NCBI GenBank assembly: GCA_903861055.1
Contig: CAIOSU010000314.1
Coordinates: 1-16,239 of the forward strand
Direction: 5' to 3'
Source of the DNA: an uncultured bacterium
GTDB lineage: Bacteria; Bacteroidota; Bacteroidia; Chitinophagales; CAIOSU01
DNA: 16,239 bases
The notes under the pieces were generated by a model that saw nothing but the letters and a program-made list of their open reading frames with translations, was not told the DNA's origin and searched no databases. Below, piece by piece: positions 8,901 through 16,010 of this stretch. Within the stretch, counting starts at the first letter, position 1. Each line of letters starts with the position of its first letter. The position numbers and the translations under genes were made by a program.

Positions 8901-11175
8901 AAGGACTAGTAGTGCTATCAGTAGCTATAATAGTTCCGTTGGCGTCAATTGCTTGCCAGTCATAACTAATGGCTGTGGTAGAAAAACTACTAAAGCAACT
9001 GACTAACGGCGCACAACCTGTTAGTGGGGTGCCAGTAAATGCTGCACCGTAGTTGGATATATTTACCACCACCGTTTGAAAATCGGTACAACCAGTTGAG
9101 TCGTTACTTACTAATAGCGATGCGGTATAGCTGCCTGGCGCCGGAAAGGTTGCTACTAGCGTTGCCGAGGTGTCGTTGGCAGGGCTGCCTCCCAATATTA
9201 TCCAAGAGTAATGGTCGGCTCCTTCTGAAGTGCTGCCATCCAAGGTTACCGACAAGGGATTGCTGCAATTGGAACGAACACGAGGGCTCGACACGGGTAC
9301 CAGCGTTCGCACCAAATCATCTTTAGTTATGGTATCGGCGCAACCGTAATTCGATACAATTAGGGTTATATCCCAGATGCCAGCATCATAAAAAGTATGG
9401 TTAGGGTTTTGCAACACGCTAAAGTTTACAAAACCGGTAGTATCGGTATAGCCCCAAACATATTGGGTGTATACAAACGTACCTGTTGACGAGTCGGCAA
9501 AATAAATGGGTTGGTCGGCACAGTTCGTTGGCGGGTTGGCGCTAAAACTGCCAAGTGGTCTAGCGCCTGTGCATACTGCGGCTGGTAAGCTATAGGTGGA
9601 TGTGCAACCTTGAATATCGGTAGTGGTAAGTCTTACTTCGTAGCACCCTGCGGTATTAAAAACGTGGGTAGGGTTTTGTAGCGTACTAGTATTATTCGCT
9701 CCGCTATTCAAATCGTCAAAATTCCAAAGCCATGCTACTGGGGTGCCTGTAGCTGTGCCGCTGAATGATGCCGTTAGGGGTAGGCATCCAGTACTGGGCA
9801 CTACTGTATATGATGTTTGTGGGCAGGTGAGTTCAATTAAATTGGGCTTGGAGATAGCACTGCGGCAACCTAAACTATTTTCAACCGTTAAGGTTACTGC
9901 ATAACTGCCACAACTATCATAAGTTACAACAGGTGGTGTTGCGGTATTTGCGGTGCTTGGGCTCCCACCCGGGAAAGACCAAGCGTAAAGTAGCCCTTGG
10001 CCCACCGACGAATCAATGAAAGTTACTGGGTTTGGCAGCAAGCAAGTATTGAGCAATCCTTGGGTGCCAAAGCCCGCTGTAGGGGCATTGTTTATTACTA
10101 ATGTGGTGCATTGTTGCGCCGAACACCCACCAGCATAAGTAGCAGTAAGACAAATGTTGTAGGTGCCACCTATCGGAAAAGTCAGATTGGCACTTGATGA
10201 GCTAGCACCTAGTATACTAATAGTTGGGGTTACGGCCCATTGCCAACCGATTGGGTTATTGGTGCTGGTGGCAGTTACCCTTGTTGGGACATTGGCGCAC
10301 CTTTGTGAATTGGCTATAGTAAAACCGGCAACATAATTACTGATAACAATATAATTGTTCTTTACCAAGGTATCGGCACAGCCGTTTGCATCGGTAACTA
10401 TTAAAGTGGTAGCAAAACTGCCGGGGCTATTGTACACCACGGCTGGGTTGGGTATGTTCGCAGTGCTGGGTTGTCCGCCCTGAAACGTCCATTGGTAGGT
10501 ATATGGCCCATTGCCACTGTTTACTATCGATTGGTAATTGGTACTTAATGGAGCAGCGCAACTTGTGGTACTATTAGCAGTGAAGTTAATAATAGGTAAT
10601 GGATTCACGCATACCACATTGTTAAGGGTGGTATCGCTTACGCAATTGAAAGAGTTGGTAACAATTAGCGTTACGTTTTTGCAGCCTGCTGAGTTGTAAG
10701 TATGGCTGGGGTTTGCCCCCGATCCAATACTGCCATCGCCAAAATCCCAAACCGAGCTTGTTATAGTTCCGCTACCCGCCGTTGAGGTATTGTTGAATGC
10801 ACTAGCAAGTGGCTGGCAACCTGTAGTAACCGTAGGCGAAAAGTTTGCTATTGGCGAACAACGGATATTTACGGTTTGGGATATAGAGTCTTTAGCGCCA
10901 GTGGTATCAGTAACCACCAGTTTTACGATAAAAGTGCCGCAATCGAGATAGGTGGTGCTTGGGTTTGTAAATACAGAATTGACTCCAGGGTAAACGCCAA
11001 AATTCCAAGAATAAATAAGCCCAGTGCCTACTGAAGTATTGGTAAAACTGTAAATGGCTGGGTTGCAGTTGTTAGACGGGGGTGCAATAGTAAATCCTGC
11101 AGTAACTTGCGCAGATACTGAGAAGCCCAAAGGCACCAACATTAAAAGCAACCAATACCAGCTTAAGCGCACCAT
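5944..11175 (-). CDS. Giant secreted PKD-repeat protein with type-B T9SS sorting domain
   Basis: This 1,743-residue protein is probably a surface-attached or released adhesin or extracellular matrix protein. Residues 1-22 form a signal peptide ending SVSA before Q23. Residues 23-1630 divide without gaps into 19 PKD-like domains of 78-88 residues, many carrying WNFGD or WDFGDG and a later NPSHTY-like turn. Residues 1631-1743 are a gliding-motility-associated C-terminal domain (CHU_C type), opening with LYVPNALQPDYNG, containing QIFDQWGKLLW and EGWDGTYNG, and ending GSVTLVR, which marks it as type-B T9SS cargo. I see no enzyme domain. Nearly every repeat has a cysteine near its start and another in a GCxD-like motif near its end. 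Lysine is very rare in the repeats (14 by my count) and normal in the C-terminal domain. It is followed by the PorP gene. The ligand is unknown. Confidence 0.93.
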   Translation of the reverse strand: MVRLSWYWLLLMLVPLGFSVSAQVTAGFTIAPPSNNCNPAIYSFTNTSVGTGLIYSWNFGVYPGVNSVFTNPSTTYLDCGTFIVKLVVTDTTGAKDSISQTVNIRCSPIANFSPTVTTGCQPLASAFNNTSTAGSGTITSSVWDFGDGSIGSGANPSHTYNSAGCKNVTLIVTNSFNCVSDTTLNNVVCVNPLPIINFTANSTTSCAAPLSTNYQSIVNSGNGPYTYQWTFQGGQPSTANIPNPAVVYNSPGSFATTLIVTDANGCADTLVKNNYIVISNYVAGFTIANSQRCANVPTRVTATSTNNPIGWQWAVTPTISILGASSSSANLTFPIGGTYNICLTATYAGGCSAQQCTTLVINNAPTAGFGTQGLLNTCLLPNPVTFIDSSVGQGLLYAWSFPGGSPSTANTATPPVVTYDSCGSYAVTLTVENSLGCRSAISKPNLIELTCPQTSYTVVPSTGCLPLTASFSGTATGTPVAWLWNFDDLNSGANNTSTLQNPTHVFNTAGCYEVRLTTTDIQGCTSTYSLPAAVCTGARPLGSFSANPPTNCADQPIYFADSSTGTFVYTQYVWGYTDTTGFVNFSVLQNPNHTFYDAGIWDITLIVSNYGCADTITKDDLVRTLVPVSSPRVRSNCSNPLSVTLDGSTSEGADHYSWIILGGSPANDTSATLVATFPAPGSYTASLLVSNDSTGCTDFQTVVVNISNYGAAFTGTPLTGCAPLVSCFSSFSTTAISYDWQAIDANGTIIATDSTTSPCFTFTEPGAYDIQLIVADSLGCIDTVYKPQYVIATGPAVNFIGTPVLGCAPLNVSFTDSTVGIGLAQWNWNFGDSLSAANNTSTQQNPAHLYNRGGKYSVLLSVTDSNGCVADTTILDYIQVNEPNIQFADTTTLSCQGSLTCYTISPIDTSLNYFWDFGDGTLDTSVSPCHLYTQAGIYNTMVTVIDNIGCTDTVLRADTSRIIAPQLDFVADTTFSVCPPLAVSFTNLSTGIDSAVTWNWSFGNGQFSTFKNPFHIYTTAGLFTVTLISTTQSGCSDTLVFPDYIDISGPSAFIATAPTSGCVPHTTCMSATTVSATNITWNFGDGTVLTGASDSVCYTYSRTGSFYPELILGDAGCIFSLPMGRVDVVGTAAGFSTDTTKLCGQGTVNFTDTSSGTSAAAAWLWTFGDSVNGQPSTSTIQNPSHTYGSPGTYRVTQNVISTNGCLDSAFTVVTVYPLPTPSVSVNDSTPCAPETVFFTSTIGPASSINSLLWNFGDTLSGTANTSTLQNPSHNYTTSGTYMVSLTEVDTNGCIGTTNTVVFAKDNPVATFTAQDTCLDTQPIVFTNGTLNSNTYAWSFGDGNSSTQQNPTHSYADTGSYAVSLITLNDYCSDTATGTVQIFGLPVADFSLSANTICGAPASFPLTNLTTQAISYLWDFGNNSTSTLTNPSADYTAVGNYNILLTATSLNGCVDTASRPVTVYPKPDLQDLSISPAEGCQPLEVTFDANGAIAETFIWNFGTDTTYLNTSSSVAAYTYPDTGSYSISLWATSVDGCKDTLVLTDAVTVYGLPVANFEVFIDSSSYPYDGTVVFTNTSQNANSYYWDFGDGNSSTETDPSHRFDEINIYTAMLIASTEYNCLDTAFKQLNVYKKALYVPNALQPDYNGVGELVQVWKPNGIGLKTYKAQIFDQWGKLLWQSEMLDETRPAEGWDGTYNGVAMPQDVYVWKIEAAFVDGTIWPGMSYPSDEGGGTKTIGSVTLVR
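6286..11109 (-). repeat. Array of 19 PKD-like domains within the giant protein
   Basis: The repeats occupy residues 23-104, 105-190, 191-278, 279-361, 362-449, 450-536, 537-624, 625-706, 707-792, 793-880, 881-962, 963-1047, 1048-1128, 1129-1215, 1216-1303, 1304-1381, 1382-1462, 1463-1548 and 1549-1630. The copies are well diverged at the protein level, so this is an old array rather than a recent tandem expansion. Repeats 4, 8 and 9 lack the FGD core (4 has WQWAV, 8 SWIIL, 9 YDWQA) but keep the framework. Boundaries are by eye and may be off by a few residues. Confidence 0.85.
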
Positions 11176-11303
11176 GTAAGCGATTGAACAATATGAATTT
11201 ACAACTTACTGACTAATAGTTTTTACCTAATTGCCGATAAAGTGTTTGCGACAATAAAATACAATAGCCATAGCAAAACAACAATAGGTGGCGACTTGAA
11301 ATG

Positions 11304-11327
11304 AAGGCGCTCCTTTTTGAGCGTTTT
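11304..11327 (+). terminator. Hairpin followed by T-run, terminator-like
   Basis: The arms AAGGCGCTC and GAGCGTTTT can form nine pairs including two G-T pairs, around a 6-base loop, with the T-run inside the 3' arm. It would terminate plus-strand transcription, but no plus-strand gene ends just upstream. It may be a relic or act against transcription from the left. Confidence is low. Confidence 0.25.
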
Positions 11328-11446
11328 AGCTTTATTACAGAACTTCAATTCAAATGCACAGTATCCATTAGTTACCTCTTACGAAATATCTATACTGGCA
11401 CGGATGCTTACGAGGGCTGGTTTGTTACCAGGCAATCAAAAAAGTA

Positions 11447-11560
11447 TTAGTCATAGTAGCTATATTCGTTTCCCTCTTCTTCATCCAAAATAAGCCACCG
11501 TAAATCTAAAACCTCTAAGTTCTTGAGGATTTTATCCTGAGCTTTGTCGAACGATGATAC
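11447..11560 (-). pseudogene. Possible C-terminal remnant of a protein gene
   Basis: On the minus strand an open stretch of 37 codons, bounded upstream by TGA (11563-11561) and ending in TAA, has no ATG. Its last 28 residues, beginning KILKNLEVLDLRWLILDEEE and ending EYSYYD, look like genuine protein sequence with a balanced acidic C-terminus. The first codons coincide with repeat copy C (11533-11557). This suggests the end of an old gene whose upstream part has been lost or replaced. I do not recognise the family, and chance is possible. The rest of 11176-11620 shows no convincing gene. Confidence 0.3.
11533..11557 (+). repeat. Dispersed intergenic repeat, copy C
   Basis: The unit reads TATCCTGAGC, centre TTTG, then TCGAACGATGA. 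It shares the frame TCCTGAGC...TCGAA with copies A (772-808) and B (931-957). Its outer bases ATC and GAT are complementary, consistent with a small hairpin. It ends about 35 bases before the promoter of the ABC transporter genes. Confidence 0.6.
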
Positions 11561-11567
11561 TCACATC

Positions 11568-11600
11568 TTGATACTAACAGGAACAATAAACCTATATTTG
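11568..11600 (+). promoter_or_regulatory. Bacteroidota-type promoter of the NatAB-like operon
   Basis: TATATTTG (11593-11600) is an exact TAnnTTTG element, and TTG (11568-11570) lies 22 bases upstream, within the usual 17-23 base spacing. The ATG at 11621 follows 20 bases later, giving a short leader without a Shine-Dalgarno motif, as is common in this phylum. Confidence 0.65.
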
Positions 11601-11620
11601 CACTCCAGCTGCAGTTAGAT

Positions 11621-12517
11621 ATGAACATTCTTGAACTTGAACACATTAATAAAACGTACGGTAAGCACCAGGCTAACCGTGACATTAGTTTTGTGGTGCC
11701 CAAAGGCTCCATTTATGGTATGCTCGGCCCAAATGGTGCCGGCAAATCAACCATGATTCGCATTATTACCAACATTATTGCCGCCGATAGCGGTGTTGTA
11801 AGGTTTAATGGCGAGGTGTTTAAAGAGCAGCACCACCAGCTTATTGGCTACATGCCAGAAGAGCGCGGACTGTACAAAAAAATGATGGTGGGCGAACAGT
11901 TGGTTTACCTAGGCCGATTGAAGGGTTTGAACAAGGTTGATGCCACGAAAAAGGTAAAGGATTGGTTGGAAAAGCTGCACATTGCCGACTGGTGGAGCAA
12001 AAAAATTGAAGACCTGAGCAAGGGTATGCAGCAAAAGGTACAATTTATAGCCACAACCTTGCACGACCCTATGCTATTAATATTGGATGAGCCATTTAGC
12101 GGACTCGACCCAGTGAATAGTAATCTTATAAAAGACGAAATATTTGAGCTGCAGCGAAAGGGTACCACTATTATTTTCTCAACGCACCGAATGGAGCAAG
12201 TGGAGGAAATATGTGAGGAGATAGTGCTGATTAATAATGGTCAAAATATTTTACAAGGGCACGTTAAAGAGATTCGGCAGCGGTTTAAGGAAAACAAATA
12301 CCAAGTGCTTTACAATGGCGAAGCTTCGCTTTCCGCACTAAATGGATACGATGTTGTGGAGCAAGGTAATGGTAAGTTGATTCTCAAAGCTACCCAAGGG
12401 CAAAGCCCCAACCAACTGTTGCGTGCGCTGCTCGATCAAGGATTGGAGATACACCACTTTAACGAAATATTGCCGAGTATAAACGAAATTTTCATCCGTC
12501 AAGTACAAGCGTCATGA
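11621..12517 (+). CDS. ABC transporter ATP-binding protein, NatA-like
   Basis: This 298-residue protein is the cytoplasmic ATPase of a two-gene ABC transporter. Walker A is GPNGAGKST (36-44), the signature is LSKGMQQK (132-139), Walker B runs through LLILDEPFSGLDP (152-164), and the switch histidine is H189 in FSTHR. The Q-loop glutamine is replaced by the YMPEERGLY motif (77-85) typical of NatA and related ATPases that pair with ABC-2 permeases. Residues from about 225 form the small C-terminal domain (DUF4162 type) found in this group. Its stop overlaps the permease start as ATGA, so the two are translationally coupled. Relatives export sodium, drugs or peptides; the substrate here cannot be read from sequence. 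Confidence 0.95.
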   Translation: MNILELEHINKTYGKHQANRDISFVVPKGSIYGMLGPNGAGKSTMIRIITNIIAADSGVVRFNGEVFKEQHHQLIGYMPEERGLYKKMMVGEQLVYLGRLKGLNKVDATKKVKDWLEKLHIADWWSKKIEDLSKGMQQKVQFIATTLHDPMLLILDEPFSGLDPVNSNLIKDEIFELQRKGTTIIFSTHRMEQVEEICEEIVLINNGQNILQGHVKEIRQRFKENKYQVLYNGEASLSALNGYDVVEQGNGKLILKATQGQSPNQLLRALLDQGLEIHHFNEILPSINEIFIRQVQAS

Positions 12518-13827
12518 ACAAGATTTGGCTGATAATACAACGCGAATATTGGACCCGGGTGCGCAAAAAATCGTTTTTGCTTACTACAATTTTAGCGCCA
12601 TTGGGCATGGTGTTGTTTTTTGCGGTTTCTATTTTGGTAGCCGTGAGTGGCCAAACCGACCGGAAGATTGTGGTAATCGACGATTCGGGCCTATATATCA
12701 ATAAGCTGGAGGACAAAAACAACCTCTACTTTAAATATGCCGACACCACGTTGGCGTATATGAACGAGGTGTATAAAAACGAGGGTTACGATGGCATTCT
12801 TTACATTCCGGCTCCTAAAAACTGGCAAACAATACGCCCTGAGTACCGCAGCGATGGGCCATTGGGTAGCAATGCCAAAGAGCATATTGCGCGCCAATTA
12901 GAGAAGGTAACCCGTAATATCTTGATTGAAAAGGAAAACGTTGACAAAACTTCACTTGAGAAAATCAACAATATCGATGTGTCGCTGGCCGAGAAAATAA
13001 TCGGTCAGGAAGATGAAAAAGAAGCCAGTGCCGAGGTAGGCATGGTTATGGGCTATATACTGGGCTTCGCTATTTACATTATACTGCTAGTATATGGCAC
13101 CATGGTAATGAAAGGGGTGGCCGAAGAAAAGACCAGTAAGGTGGTTGAGATTATCATCTCCTCGGTAAAGCCTTTCCAACTAATGATGGGTAAAATTATT
13201 GGTGTGGGCATGGTAGGGCTTACCCAGTTTCTTATCTGGGGAGTGATGATTGTGGTATTGCAATTAGTATTGGTGTTTGCTTTTGCCGATCAGTTAGCCG
13301 AGCTACAAGCCCTTGCCAACGACCCTGCCTTGGCTGGTAATGCTCCCGACCAAGCTAAAATTGCTGGTTATGTAGCGGCATTCCAGCAAATCAATTTAGT
13401 GCAGTTGTTCTTTATCTTCTTATTCTATTTCTTCGGTGGGTACTTGCTTTACGGCTCATTGTATGCTGCTATTGGCTCTGCTGCTGGCGATGATGTGGAT
13501 AGCAACAACTCTTTGAGTTTTATCGTTACCATCCCTATTATTCTTTCCATCACCATTATGACCGCAGTAGTGCGCGACCCATCGAGCACTATGGCAAGCT
13601 TTTCTTCCATTTTTCCGCTTACATCGCCAGTAGTAATGCCAGCAAGGTTAGGATTTGGGTTTGATAGTTTGCCAGAGCTTTATTGGCAATTGCCGTTAAG
13701 TATGGTTTGCTTGGTCCTTGGCTTCACCTTTACTACTTGGGTGGCTGGCCGCATATACCGCACAGGTATACTCATGCAAGGCAAAAAGATTACCCTAAAG
13801 GATATGGGTATGTGGTTGAAGGGATAA
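12514..13827 (+). CDS. ABC-2 type transporter permease, NatB-like
   Basis: This 437-residue protein is the membrane partner of the ATPase encoded just upstream. A first membrane helix lies at about 22-44 after a basic N-terminus (RVRKKS). A large extracytoplasmic domain follows (about 46-173). Further helices are at about 174-198, 228-255, 293-318, 335-352 and 393-411, giving six in total. The segment GVAEEKTSKVVEIIISSVKP (201-220) between helices two and three is the conserved coupling region of NatB-type ABC2_membrane_3 proteins. A hydrophilic loop of about 35 residues sits after helix three. The 4-base overlap with the ATPase gene supports a 1:1 complex. Downstream there is a period-7 repeat and then a convergent gene. 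It most likely works as an exporter; the substrate is unknown. Confidence 0.94.
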   Translation: MNKIWLIIQREYWTRVRKKSFLLTTILAPLGMVLFFAVSILVAVSGQTDRKIVVIDDSGLYINKLEDKNNLYFKYADTTLAYMNEVYKNEGYDGILYIPAPKNWQTIRPEYRSDGPLGSNAKEHIARQLEKVTRNILIEKENVDKTSLEKINNIDVSLAEKIIGQEDEKEASAEVGMVMGYILGFAIYIILLVYGTMVMKGVAEEKTSKVVEIIISSVKPFQLMMGKIIGVGMVGLTQFLIWGVMIVVLQLVLVFAFADQLAELQALANDPALAGNAPDQAKIAGYVAAFQQINLVQLFFIFLFYFFGGYLLYGSLYAAIGSAAGDDVDSNNSLSFIVTIPIILSITIMTAVVRDPSSTMASFSSIFPLTSPVVMPARLGFGFDSLPELYWQLPLSMVCLVLGFTFTTWVAGRIYRTGILMQGKKITLKDMGMWLKG

Positions 13828-13833
13828 TATTGA

Positions 13834-13854
13834 TTTACGAGGTGCGATTTACGA
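13834..13854 (+). repeat. Period-7 array after the permease gene
   Basis: Three heptamers, TTTACGA, GGTGCGA and TTTACGA, stand in tandem just after the permease stop codon. The outer two belong to a perfect 9-base direct repeat GATTTACGA. The xxTACGA core and the 7-base period match the array at 4457-4484. Confidence 0.6.
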
Positions 13855-13868
13855 TTGTGGCAATATAG

Positions 13869-13908
13869 GTAGTTTATACAGCCATAACCCAATACAGCCA
13901 TAAACTAC
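13869..13908. repeat. Inverted repeat with internal direct repeats between convergent genes
   Basis: GTAGTTTAT (13869-13877) and ATAAACTAC (13900-13908) are perfect 9-base inverted arms. The loop and inner arms contain TACAGCCATAA twice (13877-13887 and 13893-13903). The right arm includes the stop codon of the 82-residue gene. It could act as a weak two-way terminator between the permease gene and that gene, but the stem is AT-rich and lacks a clear T-run. Confidence 0.4.
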
Positions 13909-14153
13909 TTCGCTTCTTCCTCTGCATCCAGTTCTTCCACCAAATTGAGCACCCATTGTATCATTTTGGGGCTGAGGAATTTGGAAAGGCCCGTCTTCTT
14001 CTGTGCTGTGTTAAGGGCATTGAGGTTTTTGTAGCCCATTCCTTTATCGGTAGCTTGTTGTATATATTGGTCCCAATCGCTGCTGCTGTAGCTATCAAAG
14101 GTGCCACGCATTATATCAATATCAGTAGGGTCTTGAAGGTCGTAAGTGGGCAT
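13905..14153 (-). CDS. Small protein of unknown function, 82 residues
   Basis: I do not recognise this family. The protein begins MPTYDLQDPTDIDIMRGTF and is acidic at both ends, with a predicted helical C-terminal half (LSPKMIQWVLNLVEELDAEEEAK region, written here only to locate it at about 60-82). It has no signal peptide or membrane segment, so it should be cytoplasmic. A basic patch (KK and K residues at about 42-58) lies between the acidic parts. The ATG at 14153 lies 45 bases downstream of the ABC exporter stop on the same strand, so the two may be co-transcribed. No separate promoter motif is visible. Its composition and complete length favour a real gene over a chance frame. Confidence 0.7.
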   Translation of the reverse strand: MPTYDLQDPTDIDIMRGTFDSYSSSDWDQYIQQATDKGMGYKNLNALNTAQKKTGLSKFLSPKMIQWVLNLVEELDAEEEAK

Positions 14154-14198
14154 AGTGTGTTTTTAAAAGGCGCTGCGCCCGTGGTTAGTTGTGCGGTA

Positions 14199-15998
14199 TT
14201 ATTCTTCTGCAAACTGCAATTTTAGCAAATGGTTATACAAACCTTCTTGGTTGGCTGCCAGCTCGGCATGGGTACCGCTCTCCTGTATCTGGCCTTCGTT
14301 TATCACCAATATCTTATCCACCTTACGTATGGTGCTAAGGCGGTGCGCAATAACAATAGAAGTTCGGTCTTTCATCAATGTTTCTAAAGCTTGCTGCACT
14401 AACAATTCCGATTCTGCATCCAATGAGCTGGTTGCCTCGTCCAATATCAATATCGCAGGATCTTTAAGGATGGTTCTGGCAATGGCTACACGTTGCTTTT
14501 GTCCACCGCTCAGTTTTACACCACGTTCACCTACCATGGTATCCAGCCCATCGGGAAACGAGCTGATAAACTGCCAAGCATTAGCTTTTTTGGCGGCATC
14601 AATTATGGCCTCTTGACTAGCCCCTGGCTTACCATAGGCTATGTTTTCGCCAATGGTACCGCCAAACAAGGTAATATCTTGCGGCACTATGCCAATGTTG
14701 AAGCGCAGGTGCAGCAGTGCGTAATCGTTAAGGTCTTTGTTGTTGACGCTTATGCGACCATCAGAGATGTGGTAGTAGCCCAACAATAATTGCGTAATGG
14801 TACTCTTGCCCGCGCCGCTTGGCCCCACTAAAGCTATTTTCTCGCCATTTTTAATCTCGAAACTAATACCCTTTAAAACGGTCACATCGGGCCTTGATGG
14901 ATAGCGGAACTGCACGTTTTCGAACTTGATATTGCCCGAAGTAAACTTTTGCAAATGCTGGGCTCCTGTTTTAAAGTCCAATTCGGCAGGCTCGTTGATA
15001 ATTTCTAGCAAACGCTCCGTTCCACCAACTGTCGATTGTATTTTGGCATACAACTCGCCCATGCCTGCCAAAGCGCCGCCCACAAAAATGGTGTATAGCA
15101 CAAAGCCCATCAGTTGGCTCACTTCCATAGTGCCGGCTTGCACCAAGGTAGCGCCATACCACATTACCAAAATAATACCACCAAACAAACCCAGTACCAA
15201 TGATGAGATAAACGCCCCTCGGTATTTGGCCAACTTAAGCGATACCTCAATTACCCCTTGCATAGAGTTGCTATAGCGTTGGCTTTCGTAAGCTTCATTA
15301 GTAAAAGCCTTCACGGTGTTTACTGCATGGAAGGTTTCATCAACTACCGTGTTGGTTTCAGCCAAGGTGTCTTGGGTGATTTTAGATAGCTTGCGAATAA
15401 ACTTACCGAACACCACCAAAATGATAACGATAAACGGAAATGTAGCCAGCATAAGCAGTGTTAGCTTAACCGAATACATCAATAAAAACACGGGCCCGAT
15501 GACCAGCGTGGCTATTTGCCTAAAAAACTCTGCCAATGATAGCGATAGGGTTTCCTCCAGTTTGCTTACATCGCTGGTAATGCGGCTAATCAATTCACCC
15601 ACACGTTTGTTCTCGAAAAAACCAACTGGCAGGCTAATAATGCGGTCGTATATATCGGTGCGCACATCTGCAGTGGTTTTGGTGGTTACGTAGTAAAAGG
15701 CATATACTCGTCCGTAAGAGAAAATGGCCTGCACTATTAATATACCCACAAGTGCCATCACCACTTCATCAACACTGCCAAAATAGGTGCTTTTGTCTTC
15801 CGCTGCAGCCACCAATTCGCTAATGAGGAACGGTAACAACAGTGAGGCAATAGTAGAGAAAACAAGGAAAACTATACCCACCAAATACACGTACCTATAC
15901 GGGCCAATGTAACGGAACACCCCCAAGGCTTTTTTCAGGTCATCCCATTTTACTCTTTTCTTCGCGGGTTCTGCTTCTTGGATATTGATACTGGCCAT
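14199..15998 (-). CDS. ABC transporter, fused permease and ATPase (MsbA-like exporter)
   Basis: This 599-residue half-transporter should form a homodimer in the inner membrane and export lipid, drug or another hydrophobic molecule. Six transmembrane helices lie at about 36-58, 79-103, 160-178, 183-200, 265-285 and 295-315. The nucleotide-binding domain starts near 350, with Walker A GPSGAGKST (392-400), Q-loop Q440 in IVPQD, signature LSGGQKQR (496-503), Walker B ILILDEATSSLD (516-527) and switch H552 in AHRLST. All catalytic residues are present. The ATG at 15998 gives a cytoplasmic N-terminus of normal length, and a promoter element lies just upstream. The 82-residue gene follows 45 bases downstream. 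The subfamily resembles MsbA and BmrA types, but I cannot assign the substrate. Confidence 0.96.
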   Translation of the reverse strand: MASINIQEAEPAKKRVKWDDLKKALGVFRYIGPYRYVYLVGIVFLVFSTIASLLLPFLISELVAAAEDKSTYFGSVDEVVMALVGILIVQAIFSYGRVYAFYYVTTKTTADVRTDIYDRIISLPVGFFENKRVGELISRITSDVSKLEETLSLSLAEFFRQIATLVIGPVFLLMYSVKLTLLMLATFPFIVIILVVFGKFIRKLSKITQDTLAETNTVVDETFHAVNTVKAFTNEAYESQRYSNSMQGVIEVSLKLAKYRGAFISSLVLGLFGGIILVMWYGATLVQAGTMEVSQLMGFVLYTIFVGGALAGMGELYAKIQSTVGGTERLLEIINEPAELDFKTGAQHLQKFTSGNIKFENVQFRYPSRPDVTVLKGISFEIKNGEKIALVGPSGAGKSTITQLLLGYYHISDGRISVNNKDLNDYALLHLRFNIGIVPQDITLFGGTIGENIAYGKPGASQEAIIDAAKKANAWQFISSFPDGLDTMVGERGVKLSGGQKQRVAIARTILKDPAILILDEATSSLDAESELLVQQALETLMKDRTSIVIAHRLSTIRKVDKILVINEGQIQESGTHAELAANQEGLYNHLLKLQFAEE

Positions 15999-16002
15999 TG
16001 GG

Positions 16003-16010
16003 CAAAGTTA
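16003..16010 (-). promoter_or_regulatory. Bacteroidota -7 promoter element of the ABC exporter
   Basis: The minus strand reads TAACTTTG, an exact TAnnTTTG match, ending only 4 bases before the ATG at 15998. No TTG is found at a suitable -33 distance. Use of this element would give an essentially leaderless mRNA. The remaining bases to 16239 hold a short GGTTGAA direct repeat near 16110-16132 and no gene that I can support. Confidence 0.5.

Noticed and set aside
11176..11300. Promoter for the PKD protein gene
   Set aside because: No TAnnTTTG match was found on the minus strand in this interval; only weak partial matches such as TCATATTG exist.
11301..11450. Plus-strand frame of 49 codons starting MKALLFERF
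   Set aside because: It contains the terminator-like hairpin, has no promoter or known homology visible, and may be chance.
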